Shown here piece after piece: positions 9,352-17,284 of a DNA stretch of 26,115 nucleotides. Numbering within the stretch: position 1 is the stretch's first letter; every line of letters begins with the position of its first letter. Origin of the DNA: an uncultured Prevotella sp. (GTDB lineage: Bacteria > Bacteroidota > Bacteroidia > Bacteroidales > Bacteroidaceae); assembly GCA_934203355.1 (NCBI GenBank), contig CAKPZC010000032.1, positions 1 to 26,115 on the forward strand. Direction: 5' to 3'. Both the position numbers and the translations under genes were made by a program. The notes under the pieces were generated by a model that worked only from the letters and a program-made list of their open reading frames with translations, was not told the DNA's origin and did not search any database.

Positions 9352-10337
9352 TCCATACTTTTGATGATTGAATTGACTCTCTTCTCTCTTCCCAATGTTT
9401 CGGGAAATGCATAGTGGCCATTACCTATTTCACGAGGATTAGGCTCTATATGCTCGGTATACCATGCACGCTTATACTCGGTGGTGATAATGCCGTAATC
9501 TCTGGCGGCAATGATGGAAGCGGCGAGAGATGCGCCATATAGCTCCTTGATGTCTATCATCTCTTCCAGCATTATCTTCTCACGATTCCTGGAACCCAAT
9601 TCTTCGATAAGTGCCAACTTGGGAAGAAGGAAGAAACTGGCAAAGAGATCGCAACGCTTCTCCAGTTTCAACGGACTGTCTTCCGGGAATAGGAGAAGCA
9701 GATGGGCCAACTCATGAGCTGCCGTAAAACGAAGTTTCTCCACACTACTCTTTTCTGGATTGAAATCGAGAATCATCAGCGGATGCTTCTTATCTGCCCA
9801 GGTACTCATTCCGAAAACATAATCTGGAAGAGTAGCAGAAAGTATCATGATGCCTTTTCTTTCCAATAGTCTCAGGATGCTGGCGATGGGACCATCACCG
9901 CAATGCCACTTTTCACGAAGAAGACTGGATGCCTGGATGGCATCTTCCAGCGTTGATACCTTGGTGCCTTTTATCGGATTTTTGAACTGGGTAGGAAACC
10001 CCGCTTCTTTCTCCTTGGCAAGATACTGCTCCGCCCAAAACGAGAGTTTCGCTTCAAGGGCTTGCAACTCGTCTTCGGATACTTTCCCATTGGAGGTGGC
10101 GCGAAGCATCGGCATGTCTATCTTGAGATTGGTTCCTTCGAAATATACCTCGCTAATATTGAGGGCTTTGGCTATGGCTTGCAGAGCATCACGCTTGGGA
10201 CGCATGATGCCTTTCTCATAACGGGATATGCTCTGCTTGGTGATGGCTCCGTTGGTCCGCTCTACGAGTTTATCCATACTGAGTCCCATCATCAGGCGCG
10301 CTTCTCGCAATCTTATAGAAAATGAATTATTAGTCAT
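9333..10337 (-). CDS. XRE-family HTH regulator with ImmA/IrrE metallopeptidase domain
   Basis: This 334-residue protein has an N-terminal XRE helix-turn-helix (about residues 7-62; LREARLMMGLSMDKL, TKQSISRYEKG) and a C-terminal ImmA/IrrE-type zinc peptidase. The HExxH motif is HELAH at 208-212, with E226 in the following EKRC segment as the probable third ligand. Proteins of this build sense a signal and cleave or release repressors, and are common in mobile and defence loci. The start at 10337 lies five bases after the stop of a small gene remnant. The last residues (about 327-334) seem to be read out of the following broken gene, so the native C-terminus may be altered. It lies upstream of and co-directional with the CRISPR operon, which makes it a candidate regulator of it (inference). 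Confidence 0.9.
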   Translation of the reverse strand: MTNNSFSIRLREARLMMGLSMDKLVERTNGAITKQSISRYEKGIMRPKRDALQAIAKALNISEVYFEGTNLKIDMPMLRATSNGKVSEDELQALEAKLSFWAEQYLAKEKEAGFPTQFKNPIKGTKVSTLEDAIQASSLLREKWHCGDGPIASILRLLERKGIMILSATLPDYVFGMSTWADKKHPLMILDFNPEKSSVEKLRFTAAHELAHLLLLFPEDSPLKLEKRCDLFASFFLLPKLALIEELGSRNREKIMLEEMIDIKELYGASLAASIIAARDYGIITTEYKRAWYTEHIEPNPREIGNGHYAFPETLGREKRVNSIIKSMEVYQGR

Positions 10338-10342
10338 AATTG

Positions 10343-10510
10343 TTAGCCTTTTGATTTGTTGACAAATGTAATAAGATTATTTGATGTTGTCACCAAATAG
10401 CATAAAGTTTTAACATTAAAAAGCACTTCATTTCGAACTTCAGCAATACTTTCCGTTGCGACTTCTTCGAGCATATCGAAAACGATATGTTCATTATCAT
10501 TTTGCTTCAT
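10343..10510 (-). pseudogene. Truncated second copy of the small pre-cas12a gene
   Basis: The first 27 codons (10430-10510) match the start of the gene at 8456: 73 of 81 bases agree, and the protein MKQNDNEHIVFDMLEE corresponds to MKQNNNEQIVFGMLEE. After ...AEVRN the two sequences diverge abruptly. Here the frame runs 28 more codons through AT-rich promoter-like DNA and stops five bases before the XRE gene, giving an open frame of 55 codons. The start is preceded by GGGAGGA (minus strand), a strong Shine-Dalgarno for this phylum, and a second in-frame ATG directly adjoins it at 10513. It is either a 3'-truncated relic or an upstream leader peptide of the regulator. The homology is read directly; the role is not known. 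Confidence 0.75.
10360..10393 (-). promoter_or_regulatory. Candidate promoter/operator of the XRE-ImmA gene
   Basis: On the minus strand TACATTTG (10363-10370) fits the Bacteroidetes -7 box, about 25 bases before the regulator ATG. A TTTG lies 23 bases upstream, slightly longer than the usual 19-21. The half-sites TGACAA (10360-10365) and TTGTCA (10387-10392) form an inverted repeat bracketing the box, as expected for autorepression by an XRE protein. The boxes are seen; binding is inference. Confidence 0.5.
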
Positions 10511-10513
10511 CAT

Positions 10514-10819
10514 TTTTTAGTCCTCCCTTGTATTAGTTTGTTTAAAATATAGATAAAATAAAAATGTCTGTAAACAAAAGCATGGCGATAAACATTGTTT
10601 TAACAGTTGAATCAACATAAGAGAATGTTTTCGGTTCATATCAGCAAAATATTTCCTCTTGCTCCATCATTCGACATGCAGAAAAAAATGTAACTTTGTG
10701 CGCAAAAAAAATCGGGAAGCGACTAAGGGTTTTGTGTCATGCCTGCGTCTTAGAGTTGAATCCGCCTAAAAAGAAAGGGCGGTGGTAATATTTCCAAAAC
10801 ATAAAACATATACAAGAAC
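10514..10819 (+). promoter_or_regulatory. Divergent intergenic region with promoter and long 5' leader for the surface-signalling operon
   Basis: This 306-base gap has no gene. On the plus strand TAACTTTG (10691-10698) is a good Bacteroidetes -7 box, predicting a 5' leader of about 115 bases before the ATG at 10820. The leader contains a hairpin CCGCC (10762-10766) / GGCGG (10778-10782) around an A-rich loop, and a CTAAG/CTTAG inverted pair around 10724-10753. No clear -33 TTTG is present at the normal distance. The region may carry a binding site for the ECF sigma factor encoded downstream. Confidence 0.5.
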
Positions 10820-11419
10820 ATGAAAATTATGGGAAACAACATCATCTTCAAGATGGCTCTTTGCGCACTTATGGGCGGAGCCTCTACAGCATCGTCGCAA
10901 GCACAGTCGAAACTGCATGTCGACCTCGACTATCATTACAACCTCGGACTGTCGACACGAAAGTTTGGATACACCTACACCCCTAAAGACTACGACATGG
11001 GAGGACACTCGCTGCGCCTCGCTGCACGCTATGACTTGGCTGAAAAATGGTCGGCTGGAGCAGGTATAGGACTCGATCATTACACTGGTGACGACTTCAA
11101 CACAATGCCAATATATGCCACGCTGCGCTACAAGCCGTTTGGTGGAAAACTCGCGGCTGCCTATGCCTTCACCGATTTGGGCTATGCCCTGGACCCCTCG
11201 TGGGGCGATTTTCATAAGGGATTTACTGGTAAGATAGGCGTGGGATACACTGTAAACATGACAAAACACATAGGATTGAACTTCCAGATTGCTTACGACT
11301 ATAAGGACTTCCGCGACGTGACTACGGGCTATATCGATGTCGACACACAGATGCCGGTATTCTATAACAGTAATGTCACCCGCCACTCATTGTCGTTTGG
11401 CGTGGGTGTGACATTCTAA
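10820..11419 (+). CDS. Small outer-membrane beta-barrel protein (porin-like)
   Basis: This 199-residue protein begins with a signal peptide (MKIMGNNIIFKMALCALMGG, cleavage probably after SSQA). The mature part alternates aromatic and polar residues in beta-strand fashion (LHVDLDYHYNLGLS, SLRLAARYDLAEKW, GLNFQIAYDYKDF) and ends SLSFGVGVTF, a terminal strand closing on Phe as outer-membrane barrels do. It probably forms an eight-stranded barrel. The next gene, an ECF sigma factor, starts 13 bases downstream, so the two are co-transcribed. An in-frame ATG at 10829 is an alternative start. The exact ligand or function is not recognisable. Confidence 0.8.
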   Translation: MKIMGNNIIFKMALCALMGGASTASSQAQSKLHVDLDYHYNLGLSTRKFGYTYTPKDYDMGGHSLRLAARYDLAEKWSAGAGIGLDHYTGDDFNTMPIYATLRYKPFGGKLAAAYAFTDLGYALDPSWGDFHKGFTGKIGVGYTVNMTKHIGLNFQIAYDYKDFRDVTTGYIDVDTQMPVFYNSNVTRHSLSFGVGVTF

Positions 11420-11432
11420 AACAAAAACGGTT

Positions 11433-11936
11433 ATGAGCATCGAACAACTGTTTCGCCGCCACTACCGCCCCCTCTGCCTGTATGCCGCCCACTATCTGGA
11501 CGACATAGACACGGCAGAGGATGTGGTGATGGACTGCTTTGTGCGTTTTGCCGAGAAGGTGGACAACGGTGAAGAGCCTGTATCGCCCAAGAGTTATCTC
11601 TACGGTATGACACGCAACGCATGCATCGACCATGCAAGGCGCAACCCTATACGCAACGCTGCTGCATCAGACGTGGAACTTGAAGCCATGGCATGCGACG
11701 ACAGTGAACTGCAAGAGAGAAGCGAGCGCGAGGCGAGACTATGGACGGAAATCGACAGTCTGCCTACGATGTGTCGCACGGTGTTCCTAATGAGCAAGCG
11801 CGACGGTAAGCGCAATAGCGACATTGCAGCGACACTCGGCATAAGCATAAAGACGGTGGAGGCGCACATGCATAAGGCATTGGCTACACTACGCCGACAG
11901 GCAAAGGCTATTTATTTGCTGATGCTTCAACTGTGA
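11433..11936 (+). CDS. ECF RNA polymerase sigma factor (FecI-like)
   Basis: This 167-residue protein has sigma region 2 at about residues 5-72 (YRPLCLYAAHYL, AEDVVMDCFVRF, SYLYGMTRNACIDHARR) and region 4 at about 108-157 (LPTMCRTVFLMSKRDG, NSDIAATLGISIKTVEAHM). It lacks regions 1 and 3, as extracytoplasmic-function sigma factors do. It would redirect RNA polymerase to its own operon and the receptor genes below. The gene that follows, 74 bases later, is a membrane anti-sigma. The gap holds an A/T hairpin around GACGC (about 11955-11973), which may attenuate the anti-sigma or simply be AT-rich spacer. Confidence 0.95.
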   Translation: MSIEQLFRRHYRPLCLYAAHYLDDIDTAEDVVMDCFVRFAEKVDNGEEPVSPKSYLYGMTRNACIDHARRNPIRNAAASDVELEAMACDDSELQERSEREARLWTEIDSLPTMCRTVFLMSKRDGKRNSDIAATLGISIKTVEAHMHKALATLRRQAKAIYLLMLQL

Positions 11937-12010
11937 CGAGGCAGAAAATATAACAAAAAAAGACGCTTTTTTTAAAAGAAAAATCCTTTTAACAGACAAC
12001 GCAAGACACT

Positions 12011-12481
12011 ATGAACAATATAAACGACGACGAACTGCGTTTTGTAGCAAGGCATTATAAAACGGGCAGTCTCGACACCCGACGCGCATGGCATAGATTC
12101 AAGAAGCTAAGGGGAACCTCTCGGCTTGGAGGCTGGCGCAAGATGGCAGTGGCGGCATCGGTGACGCTCGCTGTGGGCATTGCCGTGGCTGCTGGAATAA
12201 TAGGCTACAACAACTATGTGTTGCCACAAAAGCCCAAGCCACAATATGTGGTGGTAGACACAACAATATGCGAATACGAGGAATGCGACACTGCCGATGT
12301 GTTCCACTTCGACCATACGCCCATCAATCAGGTGCTCGACTGTCTGTCGCGCCACTACCACAAACAACTCTCGGTAGACGACACGACAAAGAGCGTGTCG
12401 GGAGAAATAGAGGCGACTAAGGTGGAGGATGCAATAGAGGTGCTGGAAACAACGTTGGGTGTGAAAATTGAAACAAAATGA
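12011..12481 (+). CDS. Short FecR-like transmembrane anti-sigma factor
   Basis: This 156-residue protein has a basic cytoplasmic N-terminus (about 1-44), one membrane helix (about 45-66, MAVAASVTLAVGIAVAAGI) and a periplasmic tail. The tail ends in a domain (about 98-153: TPINQVLDCLSRHYHKQL, GEIEATKVEDAIEVLE) resembling the C-terminal DUF4974 domain of Bacteroidetes FecR proteins. The large central FecR domain usual in the family is absent, so it is about half the normal length of 300 or more. It should hold the preceding sigma factor until the receptor signals. Its stop overlaps the receptor start (ATGA), giving coupled translation. Placement and topology support the role; family assignment is moderately sure. 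Confidence 0.85.
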   Translation: MNNINDDELRFVARHYKTGSLDTRRAWHRFKKLRGTSRLGGWRKMAVAASVTLAVGIAVAAGIIGYNNYVLPQKPKPQYVVVDTTICEYEECDTADVFHFDHTPINQVLDCLSRHYHKQLSVDDTTKSVSGEIEATKVEDAIEVLETTLGVKIETK

Positions 12482-15126
12482 GATGTCGTACATTACTTTT
12501 ACTTCTTTTATTTGAACCAGTCTTTGGTGGAACTCCTGTTGCTGCCAAATACTTCAGTACCTGTTATTCAGTAACTCGCTCCACTGTTCTTGGCGAAATG
12601 AAGCGTCTACAGAAACAGCATGGCATTCATTTTGTGTACGACTCATCGTTATGGCTTGACATGGAATATACAGGACCAGACCTCAGCCAAATGGCCCTCG
12701 GCAAAGCCCTTGAGAGACTTTTTGAGCCAAACGGAATAGAATACAAACTACGCAAGCGCAACGTAATGTTGCGTTTGGCAACAAAACATGTGCAACAACC
12801 CGTTGCTGCCACCAAACCCATTGCAACATACTGCCTTAGAGGAAATGTAAGTGATATGCAAGGCGAGCCTATTGTGAACGCCACAATATTCGACCTGAAA
12901 TCCAAGAAAGGTACACTCACCGACAGCCGTGGTCGCTATCTGTTGCATCTCGCTGGTGGACAGCATTGTCTGCGTGTGTCGAGCATAGGATGCAATGCAG
13001 ATACGCTTTATGTGGACATTCACTCCGACCGGTCGCATGACTTCAGACTGGCGCAAACCGTGGAACTGGAGGAAGTGGTGGTAAGCGAGGATATGAACTC
13101 GCCAATGTTGACCACACAGACAGGCAAGCGCACATTCACCGCAAAAGACATAAACAACGGTTTCGCCCTGCTTTCATCGCCCGATTTGGTGAAGACCATA
13201 CAGAATACTTCGGGTGTGGCATCGGGACTTGACTTCGCTTCGGGCATGTATGTACACGGTGGCGGTGGCGATGAGAACTTATTCTTGCTCGACGGTACGC
13301 CCCTATATCAGACCAACCATTCGCTGGGGTTGTTCTCGGCTTTCAACTCCGATATCATCAAGAACGTGGACTTTTATAAAAGTGGTTTTCCTGCACGATA
13401 CTCTGGCAGGGTGTCGTCGATAACCGATGTGCGCACATGCGATGGCAACATGGAGAGAGTGAAAGGTGCGGTGACAATGGGTATATTAGACGGACGCATC
13501 CACGTGGAGGGGCCGATAAGCAAGAACCGAACGTCGTTCAACGTCTCGTTGCGCCGTAGTTGGCTCGATCTCTTGCTGCGCCCAATTTGCGCAATAACCA
13601 ACAAGGGTAGGGACGACAAATATATGTTGGGGTATGTGTTTCATGACTTCAACGCAAAGCTGACTCATCATGTAAATAACCGCACAACACTCTGGACGAG
13701 CATGTACTCGGGCTACGACAGTTATAGTGTGGACGACAAAAGCCAATGGAATGACAATGTAAACGACACGGAAAACCGTATGGCATGGGGTAACCTGACA
13801 GTCACACTGGGTGGCGACTTTCAACTGTCGTCCACTCTCTCGTTGCAGGCTATGCTCACAGGCACTTATAGCCATTCGCGACAGAAAAGTAGTGAGGACG
13901 ACTACGACATGGTGGCAAACAACGGACATCGCCGCAACTATCTTGACATGCGTCTCAACAGCACACAGATGATAGATGTCTCGGCACATGCCGATTTCAG
14001 CTGGCGTCCAACAAGCTGTCATCACATACAATTTGGAGCAGCCTTGACCCGCCACCAGTTTCGTCCGCAGACCAAACGACAAGCTTTCTATTATGGCGAC
14101 CCGCATGTAGGATGTGACACAACATATATGAACTCGCGTGTAAACACCCTTTCGCACGAGGTAACGATATATGCAGAAGACGAGATGAGGCTCAATGAGA
14201 GTTTGTCGGCAAATGTAGGCACAAGCATGACTACCACTGTAGTTGACAGACAAACCTACATTATGCTCGACCCACGATTTGCAATGAAGTGGCAGTTTTC
14301 GAACAGCGCGTCGTTGAAACTCTCGTATACACATATGTCGCAGAGCATTCATCGCATGGCGAGCTCTTTCCTTGAGTTGCCAACCGACTTTTGGGTGCCT
14401 ACAACCGACGAGATAAAGCCAACAATGTCGCACCAGATTGCAGCTGGAGTTTATGCGCAACCATCACCGCGCTTGACACTGTCGGTCGAAACATATTACA
14501 AGCAGTCGACACACTTGCTACAGTATCGCCATTGGATGGGGTTTCAGCCGTCGGCTGCCACGTGGAATCGCAATGTGGCTGACGGTAAGGGTAGAAGTTA
14601 TGGCATAGAAGCAGACGCCACTTACACCACAGGCAGGACTACTATGTCGATGGCTTACACCTTGTCGTGGAGCCGACGACTGTTTAAGGATATCTATCCA
14701 GAATGGTTTGATGACCAGTTTGACAATCGTCACAAACTGAATCTCTCGCTCAGACACAGTTTTTCGCGGCGCGTATCAATTTACGCAGCTTGGATGTTCC
14801 ACTCTGGCAACCGTGTCACAATGCCAGTGGGCTTTGCCATACAGCCCACTATTCCGGGTGACAATGGCTATAGCTATGATTACGTGTTCGACCGTCCTAA
14901 CAACTTCCGTCTACCGCCTTATCATCGTTTAGACATTGGCGCAAACTTCCACCATACCAAAAGGAGCGGAAAGGAGGCTATATGGAATGTGAGCATCTAT
15001 AATGCTTATTGTCATCTAAACACAATGTATGTGAAGGTAAGACGCGACGAGAACAATAAGTTCCAAATCAAGAGCCATGGCTACGTTCCAATAATACCAT
15101 CGATAAGCTATACATTGAAATTCTAA
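12478..15126 (+). CDS. TonB-dependent outer-membrane receptor with STN signalling domain
   Basis: This 882-residue protein begins with a signal peptide (leucine-rich, MRCRTLLLLLLFEPVFGG). Next come an STN domain (about 27-100; LGEMKRLQKQHGIHFVYD), a carboxypeptidase-regulatory-like domain (about 118-195; RGNVSDMQGEPIVNATIF), a plug (about 205-325; DLVKTIQNTSGV, GGGGDENLFLLDGTPLYQ, KSGFPARYSGRVSS) and a 22-strand barrel ending ISYTLKF. It imports an unknown ligand with TonB energy. The STN domain would pass ligand occupancy to the FecR-like anti-sigma, whose stop codon overlaps this start. A DUF4249 lipoprotein follows after 10 bases. The substrate is not evident; iron chelates or peptides are typical of such clusters. 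Long antisense frames over it are shadows. Confidence 0.95.
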   Translation: MRCRTLLLLLLFEPVFGGTPVAAKYFSTCYSVTRSTVLGEMKRLQKQHGIHFVYDSSLWLDMEYTGPDLSQMALGKALERLFEPNGIEYKLRKRNVMLRLATKHVQQPVAATKPIATYCLRGNVSDMQGEPIVNATIFDLKSKKGTLTDSRGRYLLHLAGGQHCLRVSSIGCNADTLYVDIHSDRSHDFRLAQTVELEEVVVSEDMNSPMLTTQTGKRTFTAKDINNGFALLSSPDLVKTIQNTSGVASGLDFASGMYVHGGGGDENLFLLDGTPLYQTNHSLGLFSAFNSDIIKNVDFYKSGFPARYSGRVSSITDVRTCDGNMERVKGAVTMGILDGRIHVEGPISKNRTSFNVSLRRSWLDLLLRPICAITNKGRDDKYMLGYVFHDFNAKLTHHVNNRTTLWTSMYSGYDSYSVDDKSQWNDNVNDTENRMAWGNLTVTLGGDFQLSSTLSLQAMLTGTYSHSRQKSSEDDYDMVANNGHRRNYLDMRLNSTQMIDVSAHADFSWRPTSCHHIQFGAALTRHQFRPQTKRQAFYYGDPHVGCDTTYMNSRVNTLSHEVTIYAEDEMRLNESLSANVGTSMTTTVVDRQTYIMLDPRFAMKWQFSNSASLKLSYTHMSQSIHRMASSFLELPTDFWVPTTDEIKPTMSHQIAAGVYAQPSPRLTLSVETYYKQSTHLLQYRHWMGFQPSAATWNRNVADGKGRSYGIEADATYTTGRTTMSMAYTLSWSRRLFKDIYPEWFDDQFDNRHKLNLSLRHSFSRRVSIYAAWMFHSGNRVTMPVGFAIQPTIPGDNGYSYDYVFDRPNNFRLPPYHRLDIGANFHHTKRSGKEAIWNVSIYNAYCHLNTMYVKVRRDENNKFQIKSHGYVPIIPSISYTLKF

Positions 15127-15136
15127 ACATGAGAAT

Positions 15137-16060
15137 ATGAGCTATAATAAAGTTTTGAAAAAAGCAACAATACTTTGTCTGTTTTCCGTTGTTGTAATTA
15201 TAACGGTAGCATGTACTGACAGCGTGAGCCTCAAACAACTCGATAGCCAACCAAGTAGACTTGTGGTGTATGCTTTTCCAAGCGAAAACGACACCATTGA
15301 CATAACAGTATCTGCCACTTGCCCGATAAATGGCAAGAAGCCGACTCTTAATGTGGAAAGTATAGGCTGCACCACCAACGGCACTGCCGACCGCATAATA
15401 TCCATGGGCGACACCATTGTTGAAGGCGGTATACCAGTAGCAAGGTATCTTGCTGTCGGTGTACACCGCTGTGGAGATAAAATAGAAATTAATGCGAAAG
15501 CGACAAATTTGCCAGAAGTGCATGGAAGTACAGTGATTCCGCAGAAACCAACTATAGAGAGTGCGCGGCTCGACACGTCATCGTACAAAGGAGTTGACTA
15601 TCCAGTAGTGCGTTTGAGTATGTTGGATAATACATCTACATCATATTATGCTGTTCGCATTGAAGGCAAATTCAAATACACCAAAAACAATTATATGCCA
15701 CTTGTTGTGGCAGCAGAACCACTGCTCAGCAACTCTTCCAATATAGACTTCGACCTCAGCGACTGGGATAGCGATTTCTTTCGTTACATCTATAATTTCG
15801 ACAACTTTTCTTTTGATGAAGGCAAGGCTACACTACATTTATATATCGACTCATGGTTAAATGAAAGTGTTTTTTATCGCACACATCTGCTTGCCATCTC
15901 GCCAGAATACAACAATATGTTACGCTCGCTCAACGACATCAGCAACAATGACTTCGGCAAGTATGGACTTGCCTTTGCTTATATCACTTATACCAACGTG
16001 CATGGAGGGTATGGGTGTATAGGAGCCTATGCCGAAGTTGTGGGCGACTGGTTGAAATAA
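15137..16060 (+). CDS. DUF4249-type surface lipoprotein partnering the TonB receptor
   Basis: This 307-residue lipoprotein has a lipobox ending at C26 (VIITVACTDS). The mature part begins SRLVVYAFPSENDTIDITVS, which fits the DUF4249 family encoded next to TonB-dependent receptors of this carboxypeptidase-domain type. Beta-rich segments follow (YYAVRIEGKFKY). It likely sits on the outer membrane over or beside the receptor and captures ligand, by analogy with SusD-type partners. It starts 10 bases after the receptor stop and is the last gene of the operon. No clear terminator follows; the next promoter begins 22 bases downstream. Family assignment rests on context and N-terminal pattern. Confidence 0.8.
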   Translation: MSYNKVLKKATILCLFSVVVIITVACTDSVSLKQLDSQPSRLVVYAFPSENDTIDITVSATCPINGKKPTLNVESIGCTTNGTADRIISMGDTIVEGGIPVARYLAVGVHRCGDKIEINAKATNLPEVHGSTVIPQKPTIESARLDTSSYKGVDYPVVRLSMLDNTSTSYYAVRIEGKFKYTKNNYMPLVVAAEPLLSNSSNIDFDLSDWDSDFFRYIYNFDNFSFDEGKATLHLYIDSWLNESVFYRTHLLAISPEYNNMLRSLNDISNNDFGKYGLAFAYITYTNVHGGYGCIGAYAEVVGDWLK

Positions 16061-16082
16061 ACTATAATTTCTTGTGTATATA

Positions 16083-16114
16083 TTTGCTGCAATGGATTCT
16101 TTTGCCTAAATTTG
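16083..16114 (+). promoter_or_regulatory. Near-consensus Bacteroidetes promoter of the nitroreductase operon
   Basis: TTTG (16083-16086), a 20-base spacer, and TAAATTTG (16107-16114) match the -33/-7 consensus exactly. Transcription should start near 16120, leaving a 5' leader of about 98 bases before the ATG at 16218. Confidence 0.8.
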
Positions 16115-16163
16115 TAACGTCTATATATAAATCGTATCCGTTCTGCTTTGAGTGTGTTATACT

Positions 16164-16185
16164 GGATAGTCGGAAACCGACATCC
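16164..16185 (+). other. Stem-loop in the 5' leader of the nitroreductase mRNA
   Basis: GTCGG-AAA-CCGAC (16169-16181) is extended by GGAT/ATCC with a single bulged A, giving nine base pairs with a three-base loop. No T run follows, so it is not an intrinsic terminator. It lies 32 bases before the start codon and could affect mRNA stability or translation. Confidence 0.6.
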
Positions 16186-16217
16186 AAAATTTATGTTAAT
16201 CACAGACTTTATACAAA

Positions 16218-16727
16218 ATGAATATTCTTGAACTTTCACAGCAGCGCTTCTCGGTGCGTAAATACACCGATGAGCCAGTGAGTCAAGCCGATCTTGACTA
16301 TATTCTCGAGTGTGTGCGCCTTGCGCCGTCGGCAGTAAACCGTCAGCCTTGGAAATTTGTAATCGTGAGCAGCGAGGAGGCTAAGAAGAAATTGCGTAGT
16401 GCCTACAACCGCGAGTGGTTTAGCACTGCTCCTCTCTACATTGTGTGTATGAAGAACAACAAGGAATGTTGGACACGCAGCTATGATGAGAAGCCGCATG
16501 GCGACATTGACGTGGCCATTGCCGTGGAGCATTTGTGTCTTGCAGCAGCCGAACGTGGATTGGGCACTTGCTGGGTGTGCAACTACGACACTAAGGCAAT
16601 GGGCGAGTTGCTCCCTTCGGACGACTTTGAGGCTGTTGCCGTCATTCCATTAGGACATGTGGCTGAGGACTGCCCACACGCCGAGAAGAAACGAAAGACA
16701 ATTGAGGAGATTGTCGAGGAAATATAA
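16218..16727 (+). CDS. Nitroreductase-family flavoprotein
   Basis: This 169-residue FMN-dependent oxidoreductase shows the N-terminal FMN contact RFSVRKYTDEPV (residues 10-21), LAPSAVNRQPWKF (35-47), and the C-terminal AERGLGTCWVCNY and IPLGHVAED segments. It is a small nitroreductase that would use NAD(P)H to reduce nitro compounds, quinones or similar electrophiles in the cytoplasm; the true substrate cannot be read. It is first in an operon: a secreted thioredoxin-like gene starts 19 bases after its stop. The 98-base leader carries a stem-loop. Confidence 0.93.
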   Translation: MNILELSQQRFSVRKYTDEPVSQADLDYILECVRLAPSAVNRQPWKFVIVSSEEAKKKLRSAYNREWFSTAPLYIVCMKNNKECWTRSYDEKPHGDIDVAIAVEHLCLAAAERGLGTCWVCNYDTKAMGELLPSDDFEAVAVIPLGHVAEDCPHAEKKRKTIEEIVEEI

Positions 16728-16746
16728 TATCAGTATCGTTATAAAA

Positions 16747-17268
16747 ATGATGAAAAAATCAATTATCATAGCTGTTCTCATGGCTGTAGCTGTGACAATA
16801 GCAAATGCTCAGGGTGTCTTGAAGAAGGTTTACAACGAGAATATCGACCCTATGGAGCAAATCGACAAGGCGATAGCCAAGGCAAAGACAACCAACAAAT
16901 ATGTTGTATGCCAAGTGGGTGGTAACTGGTGTCCATGGTGTCTGCGATTTGCCGATTTCGTGGAGACAAACTCAGAAGTGAACAAAATGGTAAACGAAAA
17001 CTTCGAGCTAATCCATGTGAACTACAACCCACGCAAAAGTGCTGGCAACGCTTCTTCGGACAAGGCTTCGGTACTTATGAAACGTCTGGGCAATCCGGCA
17101 CGCTTTGGCTTCCCCGTGTTTGTGGTGCTCGATGCCGAAGGTAGAGTGCTGCACATACAGGACTCAAGCTTTCTTGAGGAAGACAAGAGCTATAGCGAGA
17201 AGAAAGTGTTGCGTTTCTTCAACAACTGGACACCAGCAGCAGTAGAAAACAAGAAGGATAATAAATAA
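16747..17268 (+). CDS. Secreted thioredoxin-like protein, CPWC motif
   Basis: This 173-residue protein starts at MMKKSIIIAV (16747 or the adjoining ATG at 16750). A longer in-frame start at 16657 would lie inside the nitroreductase gene and lose the signal peptide. The signal peptide runs to about ANAQG. A thioredoxin fold follows with the redox pair C62-P-W-C65 in GGNWCPWCLRF, then FPVFVVLDAEGRVLH containing the cis-proline. It most resembles the Thioredoxin_7 group acting in the periplasm as a disulfide reductase or isomerase. The NlpE-like gene starts 16 bases later. Confidence 0.9.
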   Translation: MMKKSIIIAVLMAVAVTIANAQGVLKKVYNENIDPMEQIDKAIAKAKTTNKYVVCQVGGNWCPWCLRFADFVETNSEVNKMVNENFELIHVNYNPRKSAGNASSDKASVLMKRLGNPARFGFPVFVVLDAEGRVLHIQDSSFLEEDKSYSEKKVLRFFNNWTPAAVENKKDNK

Positions 17269-17284
17269 AAAAAACAATAAAACT

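Noticed and set aside
10766..11386. Minus-strand frame of 206 codons
   Set aside because: Antisense to the outer-membrane barrel gene, which has a signal peptide, barrel pattern and promoter.
13486..14460. Minus-strand frame of 324 codons
   Set aside because: It lies fully inside the TonB receptor barrel on the other strand and has a shadow-type composition (His, Cys and Val rich).
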